Shown piece by piece: positions 1 to 12,480 of a DNA stretch of 64,000 bases. The notes beneath the pieces are model-generated. The model was not told the DNA's origin, did no database searches, and saw nothing but the letters and a program-made list of their open reading frames with translations. Each line of letters opens with the position of its first letter. Position 1 is the first letter of the stretch. The stretch is from contig CM074179.1 of assembly GCA_037179385.1 (NCBI GenBank), positions 558,001 through 622,000 on the forward strand, given 5' to 3'. The position numbers and the translations under genes are program-made. This DNA is from Holothuria scabra (taxonomy: Eukaryota; Echinodermata; Holothuroidea; Aspidochirotida; Holothuriidae).

Positions 1-1997
1 AACAGCTGGAGCATTATTTTCTTTTTCATCAATATGTACAAGAGCATATATTTACTTCCTTCATGTAAGTCAGCCTCAAAGCCTAGGTCTGGAAAATAAA
101 GAATGTTTAGTAAAACTTGTGTTGTGAATAAGCACATACTGTAGGTGCACAACTTCCTAGAAGATATCAAATTCTGTGGAAACACAAATACATACCAACC
201 AGACACTATCCCATGATCGGCATTAAACTGGGAGTGGAAAAATCCATTCAAACATACTGCAGAAAAAGGAAGAAATTTTGTTTTTTGCAATTTAAGCATC
301 CTTCTTGAAGATGAAACCTTTTTGTTTAAGAGGGTTGAAGGCAACCAATGGATAGGGGATCCAACCTGTCTGGAATGAAATTTTGGGGAACAAAATAAAG
401 AAAAAGAAATATGATATGAATGAAATGCAGGAAATCAATCATATCAACTGCCTGACTAAACACAATTGTTGGGTCTTGCTTGTGGATAGTGTTGGTGTAA
501 AAACACCAGTGCATTAGGGCAATGAAATAGTAAAATGTTTAAAGATCCCCCCCCCCCCCTTCATATTGGATGTGGTCTTCCCTACAGTAGATATCCCTCA
601 CTGTAATTATCTTACAGCACCACACACCAGATAAAGTGCCTAAAGTACTAATCAGGGCCTATGATTACACAGAAGCATGGAACTGCCATGAAACAAATAA
701 TTGTGACAGAACTTTAGGGAGAAAAAACAGATCTATTAACAGAAGTCTTATTTCATATGGCCATAAAAACAATGAAAGCTAATAGTTTAGTTTGATAGTT
801 CTTCACAATGATTTACACTTTTACTGCAGTCCTGTCCAGCATGGTACTCAGTTTTACCTAATATCAAAATTATGAAGCTCACTTTGCCAGTTCAGCACAA
901 AAATGCATATATAATATGAAATGACCTTGAATCAAATTGTCTCACTTAGCAGTCCACATCCACACCTTTAAACAGAAAGTCTGAATTTTACTTGAGGTAC
1001 ACACCTACTTTACAAGCACTCTGACAATTACCTGGTTTTATCTTATTGTTATTAATTTAAGTTGCATTTGGCTACAGCTTGTACATTTGAATATCAGAAT
1101 TCTGACTTTCCATCCAAAGATTGGGTGTGAGACTCTCTCATATGAGTGCAGGCCATTTTTTGTTCAACTCCATAAATTAAACTTTCAGAAACCATAGCAC
1201 TCCTGTGAAGTTTCTACTCTTTCATGACTCTGAAGTTTTAAGAATTAACAAATCTTCAAATCCAAGTAATATACAAGCCTTAACTATACACTTGTAATGG
1301 ATGGAAAAAAGTCCCAAGAGAATGAATGTACACAGTAAACTCAGGGAGTTGATATTAAAAAGTTTATATCAAAATTCCAAAACTATCCTAACACTTTCTG
1401 TCACATTTTTACAAAATGCTTGACCTTTTCCCAAAAGTGAGAATGAACTATCATCTGTTCCAGATAAAAGTGTCTATGCTGTCATGATGTCCAGATCTCC
1501 ACCTCAAAAATCAAATGTGGTAAAACATGATCATACTCACATCTGATTTTTAACAAGAGGCACCATTTAAAGTCAAAATCCTGTGAATATAGATCATTTT
1601 ACACCAGTGGAGTAACACTGATAATGATGGCACTGATACATCAATCACTGACTAGAATTGTTATTTCAGATTCAGCAATGTCACAGTTTGGCAGCTTGAC
1701 TGTGTATTGGTTGTGAATGCTGCACCTTTGAAAATAGAGGACGCAGTACTGAAAAAACAAGATACTAGCACCATATTAGTCCATTGCATGGCAATGGATA
1801 AATATCCATTCCAATTCAGGATCAACTAAAATCTGACATAGCTGTCCACAGAGAAAAGCATTCAGTCTTGAAAAATCTTCTTCCTCTCCAAAACTACGGG
1901 AGAGCCATACCAGAATTAACACATCTTCCAATGACAAGCATAATTTTTGGACTGCACAGGCTTCATACATGCTACATCCTTTAAAGTCATTAATGTT
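1..1997. other. GID8 3' flank / probable 3' UTR, no other gene seen
   Basis: This AT-rich sequence lies downstream of the GID8 stop. The part nearest 1998 is presumably 3' UTR of the minus-strand transcript, but no clear AATAAA on that strand could be placed. A C-homopolymer is at 547-559. The short open frames have no recognisable protein sense. Confidence 0.4.
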
Positions 1998-4900
1998 TTA
2001 TGGCTTGGACAGTTCTCCAATTGTAAGGTCATTCATTTGGGGAAACCTGATTTTCTTGCCTTCCAGTTGATCTTGTGACCAAAGTAAAAGTTTCAAAAGA
2101 TGAGATAGTTTTGGGGTGGACTCCCTGTTCTCTGCCTCTAGGATTGCAGCATTCAGTTCACTAGCAACCTGAGAAAGAAAACAAAAGTTCATTTTATTGA
2201 TAAAAATGTACTATTGTTTAAAGTGGCAATCAGAGTTTCACAGCAAATATTATCCTTTTGTTCCAGCATTCTGTTTTATTTTCCCTTTTGTAACTGATTA
2301 TTTACCAGAATCAACAGACATTGAAGAGGTTTTACAAAATGTTACATCCACGTTACTTAATGTTGAATGGGGGTTTTGTAATTTTTTGAAATGTTACATC
2401 CATGTTACTTAATGTTGAATGGGGGTTTTGTCATTTTTTGAAATGTTACATCCATGTTACTTAATGTTGAATGGGGGTTTTGTCATTTTTGGGGGGTTAC
2501 AAATTCTACACAGATGCAAGACCAGGCAGTTTCATCCATGCTGTGGCCAACAGACCTTGATGACATGTCATTTTTTGTTAGTTTCAACTCAATGTATGAT
2601 AGTGGCGCTGAATTTAATAAAATGTGGAAATCTTGTGAAACAAACTCTTATTGTCCCTTTAAGGCATTAGACTTTCCTACTTGAATTCTCACATGATCAC
2701 ATTTTCTCACATGATCACATTTTCTCACATGATCACATTTTCTCACACGATCACATTATTATGGTATAATATTTTGCCTTCCTTCATTTTCTACAAACCT
2801 CATCGGTAAATATGAGAAAAATTGTTCACAGGTGGATAATTAGCACTGCCGTTGCCCTGGAGAAGTTGTCTCATTCAGTTACATGAGGTTTAATGGTTTA
2901 AGTCAGGTTAGCCAGTTGTAGCTCACTGGTTTGTTTTCTTATCTCTATTGCTTACATCTTGAGATTGTGATGAAACACATAAATGAAATGAAAGGAAATG
3001 TTTAATACCTTCTGTCTTTGTGATAATTCCAGTAAATCTGCAAATGGTGATGTATCTGGATTCTCAAAAGCAAGTAATGCTAGAGTCCGCTCCAATTCCG
3101 GGAGCACCTTATTGTCTTCTTCACCATGTTCTGCGAGGTGAGACTGGGCATATGACAGGGCTCCTCCAACGTCTTTCTGTCTAATCAATTCTATAAGATG
3201 TTGTTGCTGTTGATGTAAAGGGAGGTACAATAGCATAAAATTTGGCTTTTACAAAAGCTAGCAAAAGAGTAATCTTCGATATGAAACAATGCAAAGCAGT
3301 GTTTCCAGCAAAAGGGGAATGGGGTGGAATGAAGGTGGGACTCTCCCCCGCCCCCCCATTTTTATTTCCATTTAAAATAAAAAAAAATTGCCAATATCTT
3401 GGTTTCTTTTTTCTAGAGAGAACACTGTTCAGCAATGTTTTAATTTACACAAATAAATGGGCTTTAAAACCCTTCAAATTGCAGGGGCCAAGGAGCAAGT
3501 TTTTGTCCCCATGAACCCCACTCGTAACTTTAAACCTAGGACAGAATTAAGTTGGACTTGAAGTTAAGCTTTAATTGATCACCTTCTCCCCACCCTCTTT
3601 TGTGCTTCTGGCATAATCTCTGCTTATTAACTGACTCCAAGAACATAAGAACAATTTACATCTCTTAAAGGAAGTCAACTCTCACCCCAAATAACAATTT
3701 TTGTAGTTCACAAAAATTCTGAAAGGGCACAGCTCTTTGATTGACAGCAAATTCAAAAAATGCAGAGTTGTTTACATTACACGACTTTAACTGCACTGAG
3801 TAATTTTCGATGTAATATCCATTGTTTTCTGTACAATGACCCTCTAGCAATAAACTGAGATTATCTCTGGATGAGGATGAGTTTTAGACAATTGTTGGAG
3901 GGACTCAAGTAAGTAGGTTTGGAGAATTAGAACTGGAAGGGGTGAGAGAATTAGGCCTTTAATTCATATCATGTTCATTTATCATTGTAGTGAGTATCAT
4001 GCTTTTCTGTAATTTCAGTAAGTGCAATAGGGTGACGAAAGCTGTTCACTGTTTGCTGAACACAGTCAATGCACCATGATACCAGGACTAAGGCAGTTTA
4101 ATAACAGAAAGGTTTAGATATTTGTTGTTTAACATTTTATTTTCATGTGCAATATATTCTGGGGTTTGCAACAAAGAATGCCTTTAAGCATTTGCATCAA
4201 AAATTTCAAAAAATGTGCATATTATTGTTTTTTACAAATAACAAAGTGAACAATTTTACACATCTCTAAAACCAAGACATTTACTCTCCGAAATCAAGCA
4301 ATATATGTTCTCTGCAATTACAGAAGGAGGCCTAATGTTTTGTAAATTAAAAAGTTTGCATGTGTTGGAAGGAAGCTCTTCCAACTATCTAGGGTATTAA
4401 CTGCACATAGACAGTTTGGTAAAACAGGTTGAACTGTACATTCTGTTAAACTGTACATTCTCTACTCCACAAAATATTGGAGGCACATTTGGAGAAGACT
4501 CAAACAGATTTTCAGAGCATTCAGGGTAAAATGGTGAAAAAGGAATTTTAATGTAGTCTACTCAACCACCCTTTGAATAATCTTTTGTAAAGCACTGGAA
4601 ATTTAGAAGAAACTTGGGTAAAACAGGTTGGGTAAAACAGGTTAAACGTACCTGGTTTATTAACTGCACATAGACAGTTGGGTAAAACAGGTTAAACGTA
4701 CCTGGTTTATTAACTGCACACAGACAGTTGGGTAAAACAGGTTAAACCTACCTGGTTTATTAACTGCACATAGACAGTTGGGTAAAACAGGTTAAACGTA
4801 CCTGGTTTATTAACTGCACACAGACAGTTGGGTAAAACAGGTTAAACGTACCTGGTTTATTAACTGCACATAGACAGTTGGGTAAAACAGGTTAAACCTA

Positions 4901-7900
4901 CCTGGTTTATTAACTGCACACAGACAGTTGGGTAAAACAGGTTAAACGTACCTGGTTTATTAACTGCACATAGACAGTTGGGTAAAACAGGTTAAACCTA
5001 CCTGGTTTATTAACTGCACATAGACAGTTGGGTAAAACAGGTTAAACGTACCTGGTTTATTAACTGCACATAGACAGTTGGGTAAAACAGGTTAAACGTA
5101 CCTGGTTTATTAACTGCACATAGACAGTTGGGTAAAACAGGTTAAACATACCTGGTTTAATAACTGCACATAGACAGTTGGGTAAAACAGGTTAAACGTA
5201 CCTGGTTTATTAACTGCACATAGACAGTTGGGTAAATCAGGTTAAACAAACCTGGTTTTGCTGCAAACTTAACAACAATGTAGAAGATTCTGCCGGAAAC
5301 AAAAAAAGGGGAGGGGATTAATAACTGCCACACCAGAAGTCCAAATTGATGTTGCCCTAGGCCAAAGTAAATGGAGGGTGAAGAGGGGGCTGGTGAAAAG
5401 CTTGCAGTAATACCCTTACAAGGTGCAATCTGAGGGGTTTTGAAGGTTGTCTATTTATTGCTTGATCACTGCCAAAAGGAGTCCTTTTCTTATAATAAGA
5501 AACCATGATACTCATGTTTTATAAGAATGAAAAGGGAGGTTGGGAGGGGGGGGGCATTCCCCTTGGGAGAGACGTTGAATATTTCCTTCTTTTACCAGAT
5601 GTATATCTATTCCTATATAGTAGTTCTGAGTATATATCATTGACCATATAGCCTCAATGGATGCTACATTGACTGTACATGGCAAGTTCAAAAGGGTTCA
5701 GATGAAAATGGTTTTACTGTACAATAATAACAATTTACCTGAAGATGAAAGTACAGGTGGGTCTTTATTTAAATTAGTGTACCAGACTTTGACATAACAT
5801 TTAGAGTCCTAAATTCATGTACCATCATTTATGATATCAAACCATTGGTGGAATTGCTATATTTACTAAGTTCATTGTAGGCTTAGGCCTAAATGATGTT
5901 GTACAAGTTGTTTTTATGAATGCTCAAGTTACGTTTGACCTTAAAATAGCCACATTCATTGGAAATTGTAAGTTCCAGGTGTAACATGAACACCAAAAAT
6001 AGGTTTATCCCACTTAGACTACATATTGATTTGTTTAATATCATAAATGTGTTTTATTTAGTTAATCTTAGCAATTTGAAGCTGAAACCTCTTATGATTA
6101 CTTAGTCAAGGGTTTCATCTCAATTCTGTGGTACAAACAGTACATTCCACGAGTAACTGAGATTGAGGGAACACCAAAGTATTTCAAATCACAAACAAGT
6201 TGGCACAGCTTTATTGCCTGTAAGTTAAAAGCCATGTTAAAAAGTTTAGTTCAGCTAAAAATGACAAAATATCAAATGTAGGAAGTAGTGGTATTTTAAC
6301 TTCGAATGTTCACACTGTAACATATTTCAGGAACACCAAAGTGGCCTGTCAAAATGAAAGAAATGGCTACATGAATGTTTTTCTTTCTGTACAATGGTCT
6401 TTTGCCCAAATCTTCATTCAACAATGCACAGGCTTCAATTCACCACTAAAATAAGAAAGATTTAGTGTTTACTGTAGGTCATTTCTGGAAAATAAGATAC
6501 TGAAATTTCACACTGTAACTGTAACTGTGTTGCACGTGGAACCCCTCTTTCGTCAAATCCCAAGAAATAGAAAAGTGTCAGTTTCTCATAAAATATGAGT
6601 TACAAGAGTACAATTGATATCTCATCAACCATTTTAGTTAAAATAACAGAGCAAAATAAGTGTAAAAATAAGGAAAAATGTACCTCCTGCTATGGTAGTT
6701 TAAATGTCACACTTTTTGCCCCCCAAATTGCTGATTTTAGGCACTTTTTCATCAAAACTGGGAGGATTAACTTCAATGATACTTATTTTTTGGAAGAGTA
6801 TGCACTTACATGAATAGTGAGGACAAAATGAAAGCATAGCAAAGCCAATGTGGATTAAAATAGCAAGACAGTTGCCTTTAACAGCATATTTTACCATTGG
6901 TACCCCGATTAAAATAAAGACCCAGGTATCTATTACTATCTAGCAGTTCTGAGTATATATTATTGACCATATAGCCTCAATGGATGCTACATTGACTGTA
7001 CATGGCAAGTTCAATTCAAAAGGGTTCAGATGAAAAATGGTTTTACTGTACAATAATAACAATTTACCTGAAGATGAAAGTACAGGTATCTGTTACTATC
7101 TAGTAGTTCTGGGTGTATATCATTAACCATTGCTATAGCTTCCTCCAAACGTCCTTCCTGGACTGCTTCCCTGATATGCAGTTTGTCATCTAGTGAGCTA
7201 AGTTCGATGCCAGGATCTGTGCCAGATTCTTGCTGAAATTTCTCTGCTGCTTCTTTAAAGCCTTCTGTTTAAATGAAGTCAAAAATCTTATAGTTTAGAC
7301 ATTAAACATTTTGGTTTACAATTTCAAAGGCTCATTATGTTTAATACAGTTTATGCTGTAAATTCTCTTTTCAATTTTAATAATGAAATATATTTTTACA
7401 CCAAATTTTACTGGCTTTAAAGGAACACTGCTTCCCCTTTATACTTAAATAGTACAGTAAATCACAAAGCAAACAGAATACATGTGATACTCATGATACA
7501 AGAGCCAGAAGAGCCTCACAAAACACCTTTAGTGAAAACAAGCAGTCACCCCAACATGAAGTAGTGTAGCAGGCTCTCTTGTTTTATGATTGGCTCTTGA
7601 GAGTAATGTGACAATATTTTTTCTTCAAATGTGATATTCACTAAGGGAAACTGCTTAGTTTACCTTAATTATGCAATGTTGAAGTCTTAAAATATTATAC
7701 GATACATGTTTTGAAGAGAAATAAGAAAATTGCAAGAAGTAGCTGTTGCTTAAAACTAAGGTTGAGGTGACTGCCCCTTGCTCTTTAAGTGACACTTTCC
7801 ATATACAGCACAGTACTACGTAGTTACTAATCCTTATTAGATAGTTGCAAACAAAAAGAAAGTGATAAATAGTCTTGGGATAGTGATACACTGTTTCATA

Positions 7901-10824
7901 AGAGCAACTCTTAAATAAGAAACATCTGAAAGGGCAAAGTACAAAAAAATCGCAATACGAGCCCTTCAAATATTGCCTCATGATAAAAAGAATTCTGCTA
8001 TGTAGGCTTTGCCATGGATCCCCAATGCTGCAGAACAATCATGCTAAACACATGGCTTTGTGCTAAATGCACTTCAAAGTCTGCAATGTTATATGCAACA
8101 TTTGTGTTAACAATCAACAAGCAAACATATTGAGTGTGGTCTACTATTAGTAACATGTATTCCAACATGGACGCTGGGGAGTATTATGAATTTATGACAA
8201 TGAAAAGCCTCTAGGCAAAGAGTGAAACCAAACAAAGTAAACCCTCTTTCATATTGTGGACTAACTTATCAAGTGTTTCTGTTTACTGATTAAAGTTAAG
8301 GTCTGGCAGCAAAAAGGTATAAACCTCATAATATAATGTGACTTCACTAACCCTAAAACTGAAGACTAACTGAAAACTAAAACTGAAGACTAACTGAAAC
8401 TAAAACTGAAATAAATGCCTACAAAATATTCAATCCTGTGGAAAGTCAGACAAACATATAGTGCATAAATAGTTAAGAGAATGCATTCAGGCCCCCAGAC
8501 CACTGTTTACTGAGGAAATACAATACTCTCTCTACTGAACACTCATTTAAAATCACATAAAGTGCCCTTGGGAAGGTAGTGTGCCATATGACCATATCGA
8601 GCTGACCTAGTCAGGGTAATCCTTCCATCAGGGGAGATGTGGTAAACCCTGACTTGTTCAGACACCTCAATGTCAGGGAGCACATAGCAATAATTTTGAC
8701 TTCAAAAGAGGGTGGAGCATCCAGCTGACACATATAGTTATCACAGCTCTGGTATCATTGGTCATCTTGAGATCAGTGCTATTTTTAAATCTCAGGTATT
8801 GCATCACACTTGTTATACATACCTGTTCTAAAGCGTCAAGATAAGTATTTACACCAATATCTATGTCCTGTGACTCTTGCTATTCTGAACAGCTCTATTC
8901 CGAATATTTTCAAAAGTTAACCAGGATAATGCTAATGCAAGACATTCAAACAGGTTTGAAGGGTAAGCAGTCATCATTTTAAGAGCATAATATCTTGGAG
9001 AGAATCAAAGTCAAAGGAAAGTTATAGTGTTTGCACCGGTACTAAAAATTAGGAACGGGTACCCCATTGCCATATGTACCCGTCGGGTACCCGGGTTACC
9101 CGGTGTTACAGTGACTAAAAGATATGAGCATTTTGTAAGGCATACTCCATAGGACATGCATGGCAACATTAACATCTGTATTGGATAGGTATGGTGATCA
9201 CATTCCCAAGTTCAAAAACATTTGATTTGTTAGAAGGTTTAATTGTCTCGTTTTGTTTTAGATAAAAATGACAAGTAAAAAAAACGTAACAGAAAACAGT
9301 CAATTAAGAAAATTATACTTCCCAAGGCCTATATCAATTTGATATAGATTTTGGGATGCTTTCCTACTCGAAAAGCCAGCATACTAAGAGCTCGAAGTTT
9401 CTCCTTTTAAAACATTGATTTAAAAATATCAACTAATCAGAGCCCTGTATTATGGTATTCTCTTGCACGTCAAAAATTACTGATTGTAAACAAATGACGT
9501 CGTGTGTGTGAACTTCCCTCACACTACTTTGCAATGTGCGTTGGAATTATCACTAACGGGGTAGGTAAGTTCTGACATAGCTAGCCTTGTGTTGACATCC
9601 ACGCACGGTAACATAGCTTTCACACATAAATTTAGTAGTCCGTTCGAGTGCCATTTTTGGGCAAAATAACGAAATATGTACTGGCCTGTTTTTAAAAAAA
9701 TTTTTGTGAATGTTTACGGTGTTATTACATTGATGTCGTTTTACTTAACAGATAGCGGCAAATTGTTGATTTGGCTAAAACTGACACCTTCAACCGTTAA
9801 GAAATATTGGAGGATTATACTCGAGGAGGTGGCATATCGTATTAATAATAAGATCGTACATGCAAGGCTCAGTTTACCTAGCATGCCGAACGTTACAGGC
9901 ACTATCTTTGCAAGCTGGGCGGGGGTGATACAGTATGTTTTGCTATATCTGAGTGAAACAGTACGATGTGATTTTGAATCGGCCGTCAGATAGCTTGCTC
10001 GCATGTAAGTTTATAAGCGATTTACATGTGATGTGAGAGAAGTAACTACGTGACGATAGCGCGATCGGGCCGCACGCTGATAAAAATTTCAACTTCAGAA
10101 ACGAAGTACAGACAACTTTCAGACTTACACATAATTTCTACGGGCTCTCCTCATTCTCAGTCTTGGAGAATGTTTACCAAATTGGCAAAATATTTTAGTC
10201 CATTGCATGTATTTTTTTTTAAGATTGCATGCATTTTTTTTTAAGATTCGGGTAGTAGATTTGGAACCGGGTAATACGATGGCGGGCAGGTACCAGGGTA
10301 CCCGGGTTACCCGTACAAACACTAGAAAATTACATTCTTTTGATCCAAAAGGAAGTTTTATTCTACTAGTGCTCCCATTGGCTTAGAATTCACAATAATA
10401 TGAATATTTATATGAAATGAGCGTTCTGGTTCCTGATTGGCGAACCAAACTATTTTTGTTCGTGAAGCATCTTCTGTCGCTGTCCGGTCCCTGACATCGA
10501 GGTGTATGAACAAGGTAGGGTCACCTCGATGGAAGGGCTTACCCTGACTACGCCTGACTGACCTAGCACATTTTTTCTAGGATAGATTCAAAAATCATCC
10601 TGCATAATTTCACAGGAAACATGAAAATGGTTTGAATGTAAAATTGTTTGGTTCCTATGAGGAAGCAAAAATGAAATATTGGCATTACTTTCATGTACAT
10701 AACTGTGCATGCTATGTAAGTACATACCTGTAACCAGATAATTCATGATGAGTTTATTCATATCAGCTCTGGTGACCTGGATACCTTGTAGCTGTTCCAT
10801 CCATTTATCAATAGGTATATCCAT
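1998..10824 (-). CDS. GID8: GID8/TWA1 homolog, CTLH ubiquitin-ligase complex subunit (4 coding exons)
   Basis: Coding exons in transcript order are 10728-10824, 7068-7264, 3009-3206 and 1998-2168. They give 220 residues; vertebrate GID8 has about 228. All junctions have GT/AG (donors GTATGT, GTAAAT, GTATTA) and the phases agree: 97 nt ends one base into a Glu codon that exon 2 completes. The LisH motif is at about residues 12-45 ([20 protein letters not shown]), followed by CTLH at about 50-110 ([20 protein letters not shown] spans the exon 2/3 junction) and CRA to the end ([29 protein letters not shown]). GID8 is known as a scaffold subunit of the nuclear/cytoplasmic CTLH/GID E3 ligase. The start ATG is in GCCATGG context, and an acceptor-like CTTCTCCAG lies 10 bases upstream. 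A non-coding 5' exon therefore probably lies further right, but I did not find it. The introns are loaded with repeats (separate entries). Confidence 0.95.
2338..2491. repeat. 52-bp tandem repeat, 3 copies
   Basis: The unit containing GTTACATCCAYGTTACTTAA recurs at 2341, 2393 and 2445, an exact 52-base period, in GID8 intron 3. The third copy diverges after the T-rich stretch. Confidence 0.9.
2687..2758. repeat. 18-bp tandem repeat, 4 copies
   Basis: TCTCACATGATCACATTT is repeated at 2687, 2705, 2723 and 2741, with one variant (CACACGATC) in the last copy. It lies in GID8 intron 3. Confidence 0.9.
4611..5262. repeat. 50-bp minisatellite, 12 copies, in GID8 intron 2
   Basis: The unit starts TAACTGCACATAGACAGTTG and recurs every 50 bases from 4661 to 5211 (12 copies), with a degenerate partial copy at 4611-4660 and a lone relative near 4389. 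Copies differ at a few diagnostic positions (CATA/CACA and CGTA/CCTA), giving a partly alternating pattern that suggests unequal exchange. In the transcript sense each unit carries a donor-like CAGGTACGT and an acceptor-like TATGTGCAG (see findings). Confidence 0.95.
5596..5756 (-). pseudogene. Decayed duplicate of GID8 exon 2 end (copy 2) plus donor remnant of copy 1
   Basis: On the minus strand 5596-5640 reads [10 protein letters not shown], closely matching [15 protein letters not shown] of the real exon 2, but with a lost Asp codon and frame damage upstream. 5739-5756 repeats the exon-2 end (YFHLQ) with its GTAAATTG donor and the following intron sequence. The block is about 90% alike to 6931-7080, so it arose by local duplication of the exon 2/intron 2 boundary. 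Confidence 0.75.
5759..6923. mobile_element. 1.17-kb non-autonomous DNA element inserted in a duplicated GID8 exon
   Basis: The terminal inverted repeats are GGGTCTTTATTTAAATTAG at the left and GGGTCTTTATTTTAATCGG read inward from the right. AGGT flanks both ends (5755-5758 and 6924-6927), a 4-bp target duplication. Removing the element would rejoin the two halves of an exon-2 copy. No transposase-like reading frame is visible inside, and the superfamily is not assignable from the ends alone. Confidence 0.7.
6924..6990 (-). pseudogene. Decayed duplicate of GID8 exon 2 (copy 1, 5' half)
   Basis: The minus strand reads [16 protein letters not shown], against [16 protein letters not shown] in the functional exon 78 bases upstream. 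It is followed immediately by the inserted element at 5759-6923, and its 3' end (YFHLQ plus donor) lies beyond that element. Upstream of the Met the frame is broken by a small deletion, so it cannot substitute for exon 2. Confidence 0.8.
7528..7795 (+). repeat. MITE copy A (AGCAGTCACCCCAAC ends)
   Basis: AGCAGTCACCCCAAC at the left is inverted as GTTGAGGTGACTGCCCCTTG at the right. The core TTTTATGATTGGCTYTTGA recurs at 59645-59850 and, inverted, at 56826-57056. The element lies in GID8 intron 1. Confidence 0.7.
8045..8215 (+). repeat. Dispersed repeat shared with 26345-26515
   Basis: Both copies share ACATGGCTTTGTGCYRAAYGC-type sequence, CAACAAGCAA, and TCCAACATGGMCGCYGGRGA followed by GTATTATGA and AAAAGCCTCTA. 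They are in the same orientation and moderately diverged. No coding content. Confidence 0.7.
8607..10552. mobile_element. Older TIR element in GID8 intron 1, host of a nested hAT element
   Basis: Sequence at 8607-8690 (TAGTCAGGGTAATCCTTCC, then TGTTCAGACACCTCAATGTC) is matched inverted at 10490-10552 (CATCGAGGTGTATGAACAAG, then GGAAGGGCTTACCCTGACTA). The younger element at 9025-10324 sits between the arms. No ORF is attributable to the host element. Confidence 0.65.
9025..10324. mobile_element. Non-autonomous hAT-like element with 8-bp TSD
   Basis: The ends are TAGTGTTTGCACCGG (left) and TAGTGTTTGTACGGG (right, read inward). Flanks GAAAGTTA (9017-9024) and GAAAATTA (10325-10332) are an 8-bp target duplication with one mismatch, the hAT hallmark. 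Sub-terminal GGGTACCCGGGTTACCCG blocks occur at both ends. A 105-residue frame at 9676-9993 has no transposase motifs that I recognise. Confidence 0.8.
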
Positions 10825-11504
10825 GGCTTTACTCTGGAGAAGAAATTTGGAAAAAAAATATCATAAAGGGAAGGGAATATCTAGACTGAAATCACTCTTT
10901 GAGTAGCAGCTAACACTCCTTTAAACCATTGAATGATTCAAATAATTACCATTTTTGCAACCAATTTTCCATGTGAGGACAAAATCTGATATTGATAGAA
11001 ATGTTTTATTCAGGGAGAGGTGTGGTACATATACCATATCTAGACTGATAAATAGGCTAAGCCCCAATTTTGCATTTTTATCACTTGATCAGGCCTCAAA
11101 ATTCACTACTGCCATCGTGGCCATGGTCATAGCAAACTTTGTTTTAACTTTGGCAAACATTTTTCACACACTTATCAACGGCCACTTCATGTTGCCCATG
11201 TGTCAGTCAAGCTGCGCTGTACGTGTTGAACTGAATACCAAGTGCACTTCCATAATCATTCCATTTTTGCTCAAGTATTTATGATGCAGCACATGTAAAC
11301 CATTTTTTTTTTCACTTTCGTAACATCCTGTTGATATTTGATTGCAAATTAATCATTCATCTTGATGCTATGCACAGACTATTATGTACAGCACAGTTTA
11401 CGTATTCCTGCAATACAGTATACCAGTACAGAAACTGGCAGTTACCAAATACAGAGTATGTACTTTGCACCCAGTTGCTCAAGAAGCTACAGAATCTTAC
11501 AGAA

Positions 11505-11840
11505 ATATATGCACTGTATATATACTGTATATACAGTGTATACAGTATATACAGTATATACAGTGTATACAGTATATACACTGTATAAATACAGTATATA
11601 CAGTATACACGCTTTGAGACTTAGCGCTTTGAGACTTAGCGCTTTGAGACTTCTTGTGTAAGGCGCTATATAAGAACTGTTATATTATTATTATTATTAT
11701 TACACACTGTATATATACAGTTTATACAGTGTATACAGTATATACACTGTATATATACAGTATATACACTGTATATATACAATACATTGTATACAGTATA
11801 CACTGTATATATACAGTATATACAGTGTATAGCTACACAT
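11505..11840. repeat. Low-complexity TATACAGTG/TATATACTG palindromic array
   Basis: Irregular repeats of CAGTATATACAGTGTATACA and its complement run for over 300 bases, broken at 11610-11702 by a different repeat. The frames that read as Tyr/Ile/Val/Cys strings here are artefacts of this repeat. Confidence 0.9.
11610..11702 (+). repeat. Retroposon-type tail: GCGCTTTGAGAC triplet + GGCGCTATATAA + (TTA)n
   Basis: CGCTTTGAGACTTAG occurs three times in tandem, then GGCGCTATATAAGAAC and (TTA)n. A GCGCTATATAA-(TTA)n end is a widespread SINE/LINE 3'-tail motif in marine invertebrates. It sits inside the TATACAG array. Confidence 0.6.
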
Positions 11841-11879
11841 TACAGATCAACATTCTTGACAATGCTACTTTGAGTACTT

Positions 11880-12420
11880 TCAAAGTGCCTCTATCAATAC
11901 AGATTAGTACAAAGAAAATTGAATGCATTCTTTGGCACATCTTACCCAAAAATTATGTCTTATCTAAAGTATACATGTGCGAAATGTATGTAAAACTAAT
12001 CCCTGAAAAAATCCCCATACACAGAGATTTACAAGTGTTGTCGTTCATAGGTGAATTCAACAACGACATGACAGGTGTCCTGCATGACGATGACAACTCA
12101 TGTACAGTGTGATCATATAGTAAATTAATACAACTCATGGGAAAATTTAAAAGCCTAGGATTTTCATACACTATATATCGCATCTATAGACAAAGGCAGG
12201 AGTTGTAACTGGCTCGGCATCAACCCATTTGAACCAATTACTATGTCTCTTCACATACCGTAGTATGCAACTTAAATTTTGCAAGAGGTCCTATGGATAT
12301 GATGTCACCAAAAAATAACCCTTGTTTGCAGGTAAAAACGGATGCAGTACATGCATAGTGAAAGTCTAAATTACTGAATATGCAGGGTCAAGAAGCTCAC
12401 TGCATGCTACCAGTACACTG
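11880..12420 (+). repeat. Dispersed repeat homologous to 19930-20420
   Basis: Shared blocks in the same order include CCCTGAAAAAATCC, TTTGAACCAATYA, TATGATGTCACC and GGTAAAAACGGA. The second copy lies inside the hAT-like element at 19185-20763, so this may be a truncated relative of that element. Confidence 0.65.
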
Positions 12421-12480
12421 CTGTTTTCCTTTGTCATGATGTCACATGACAACATTGCAGTAAGAACCACTGGTAATATA

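Noticed and set aside
4611..5262. CRISPR-like regular repeat array
   Set aside because: It is a head-to-tail 50-bp minisatellite without unique spacers, in a eukaryotic intron.
9676..9993. 105-codon frame inside the hAT-like element
   Set aside because: No transposase or BED-finger motifs, no catalytic residues, and overlapping open frames on both strands; most likely chance.
11331..12112. Several overlapping frames rich in Tyr, Ile, Val and Cys
   Set aside because: They are translations of the TATACAGTGTATAC repeat and occur on both strands and in several frames.
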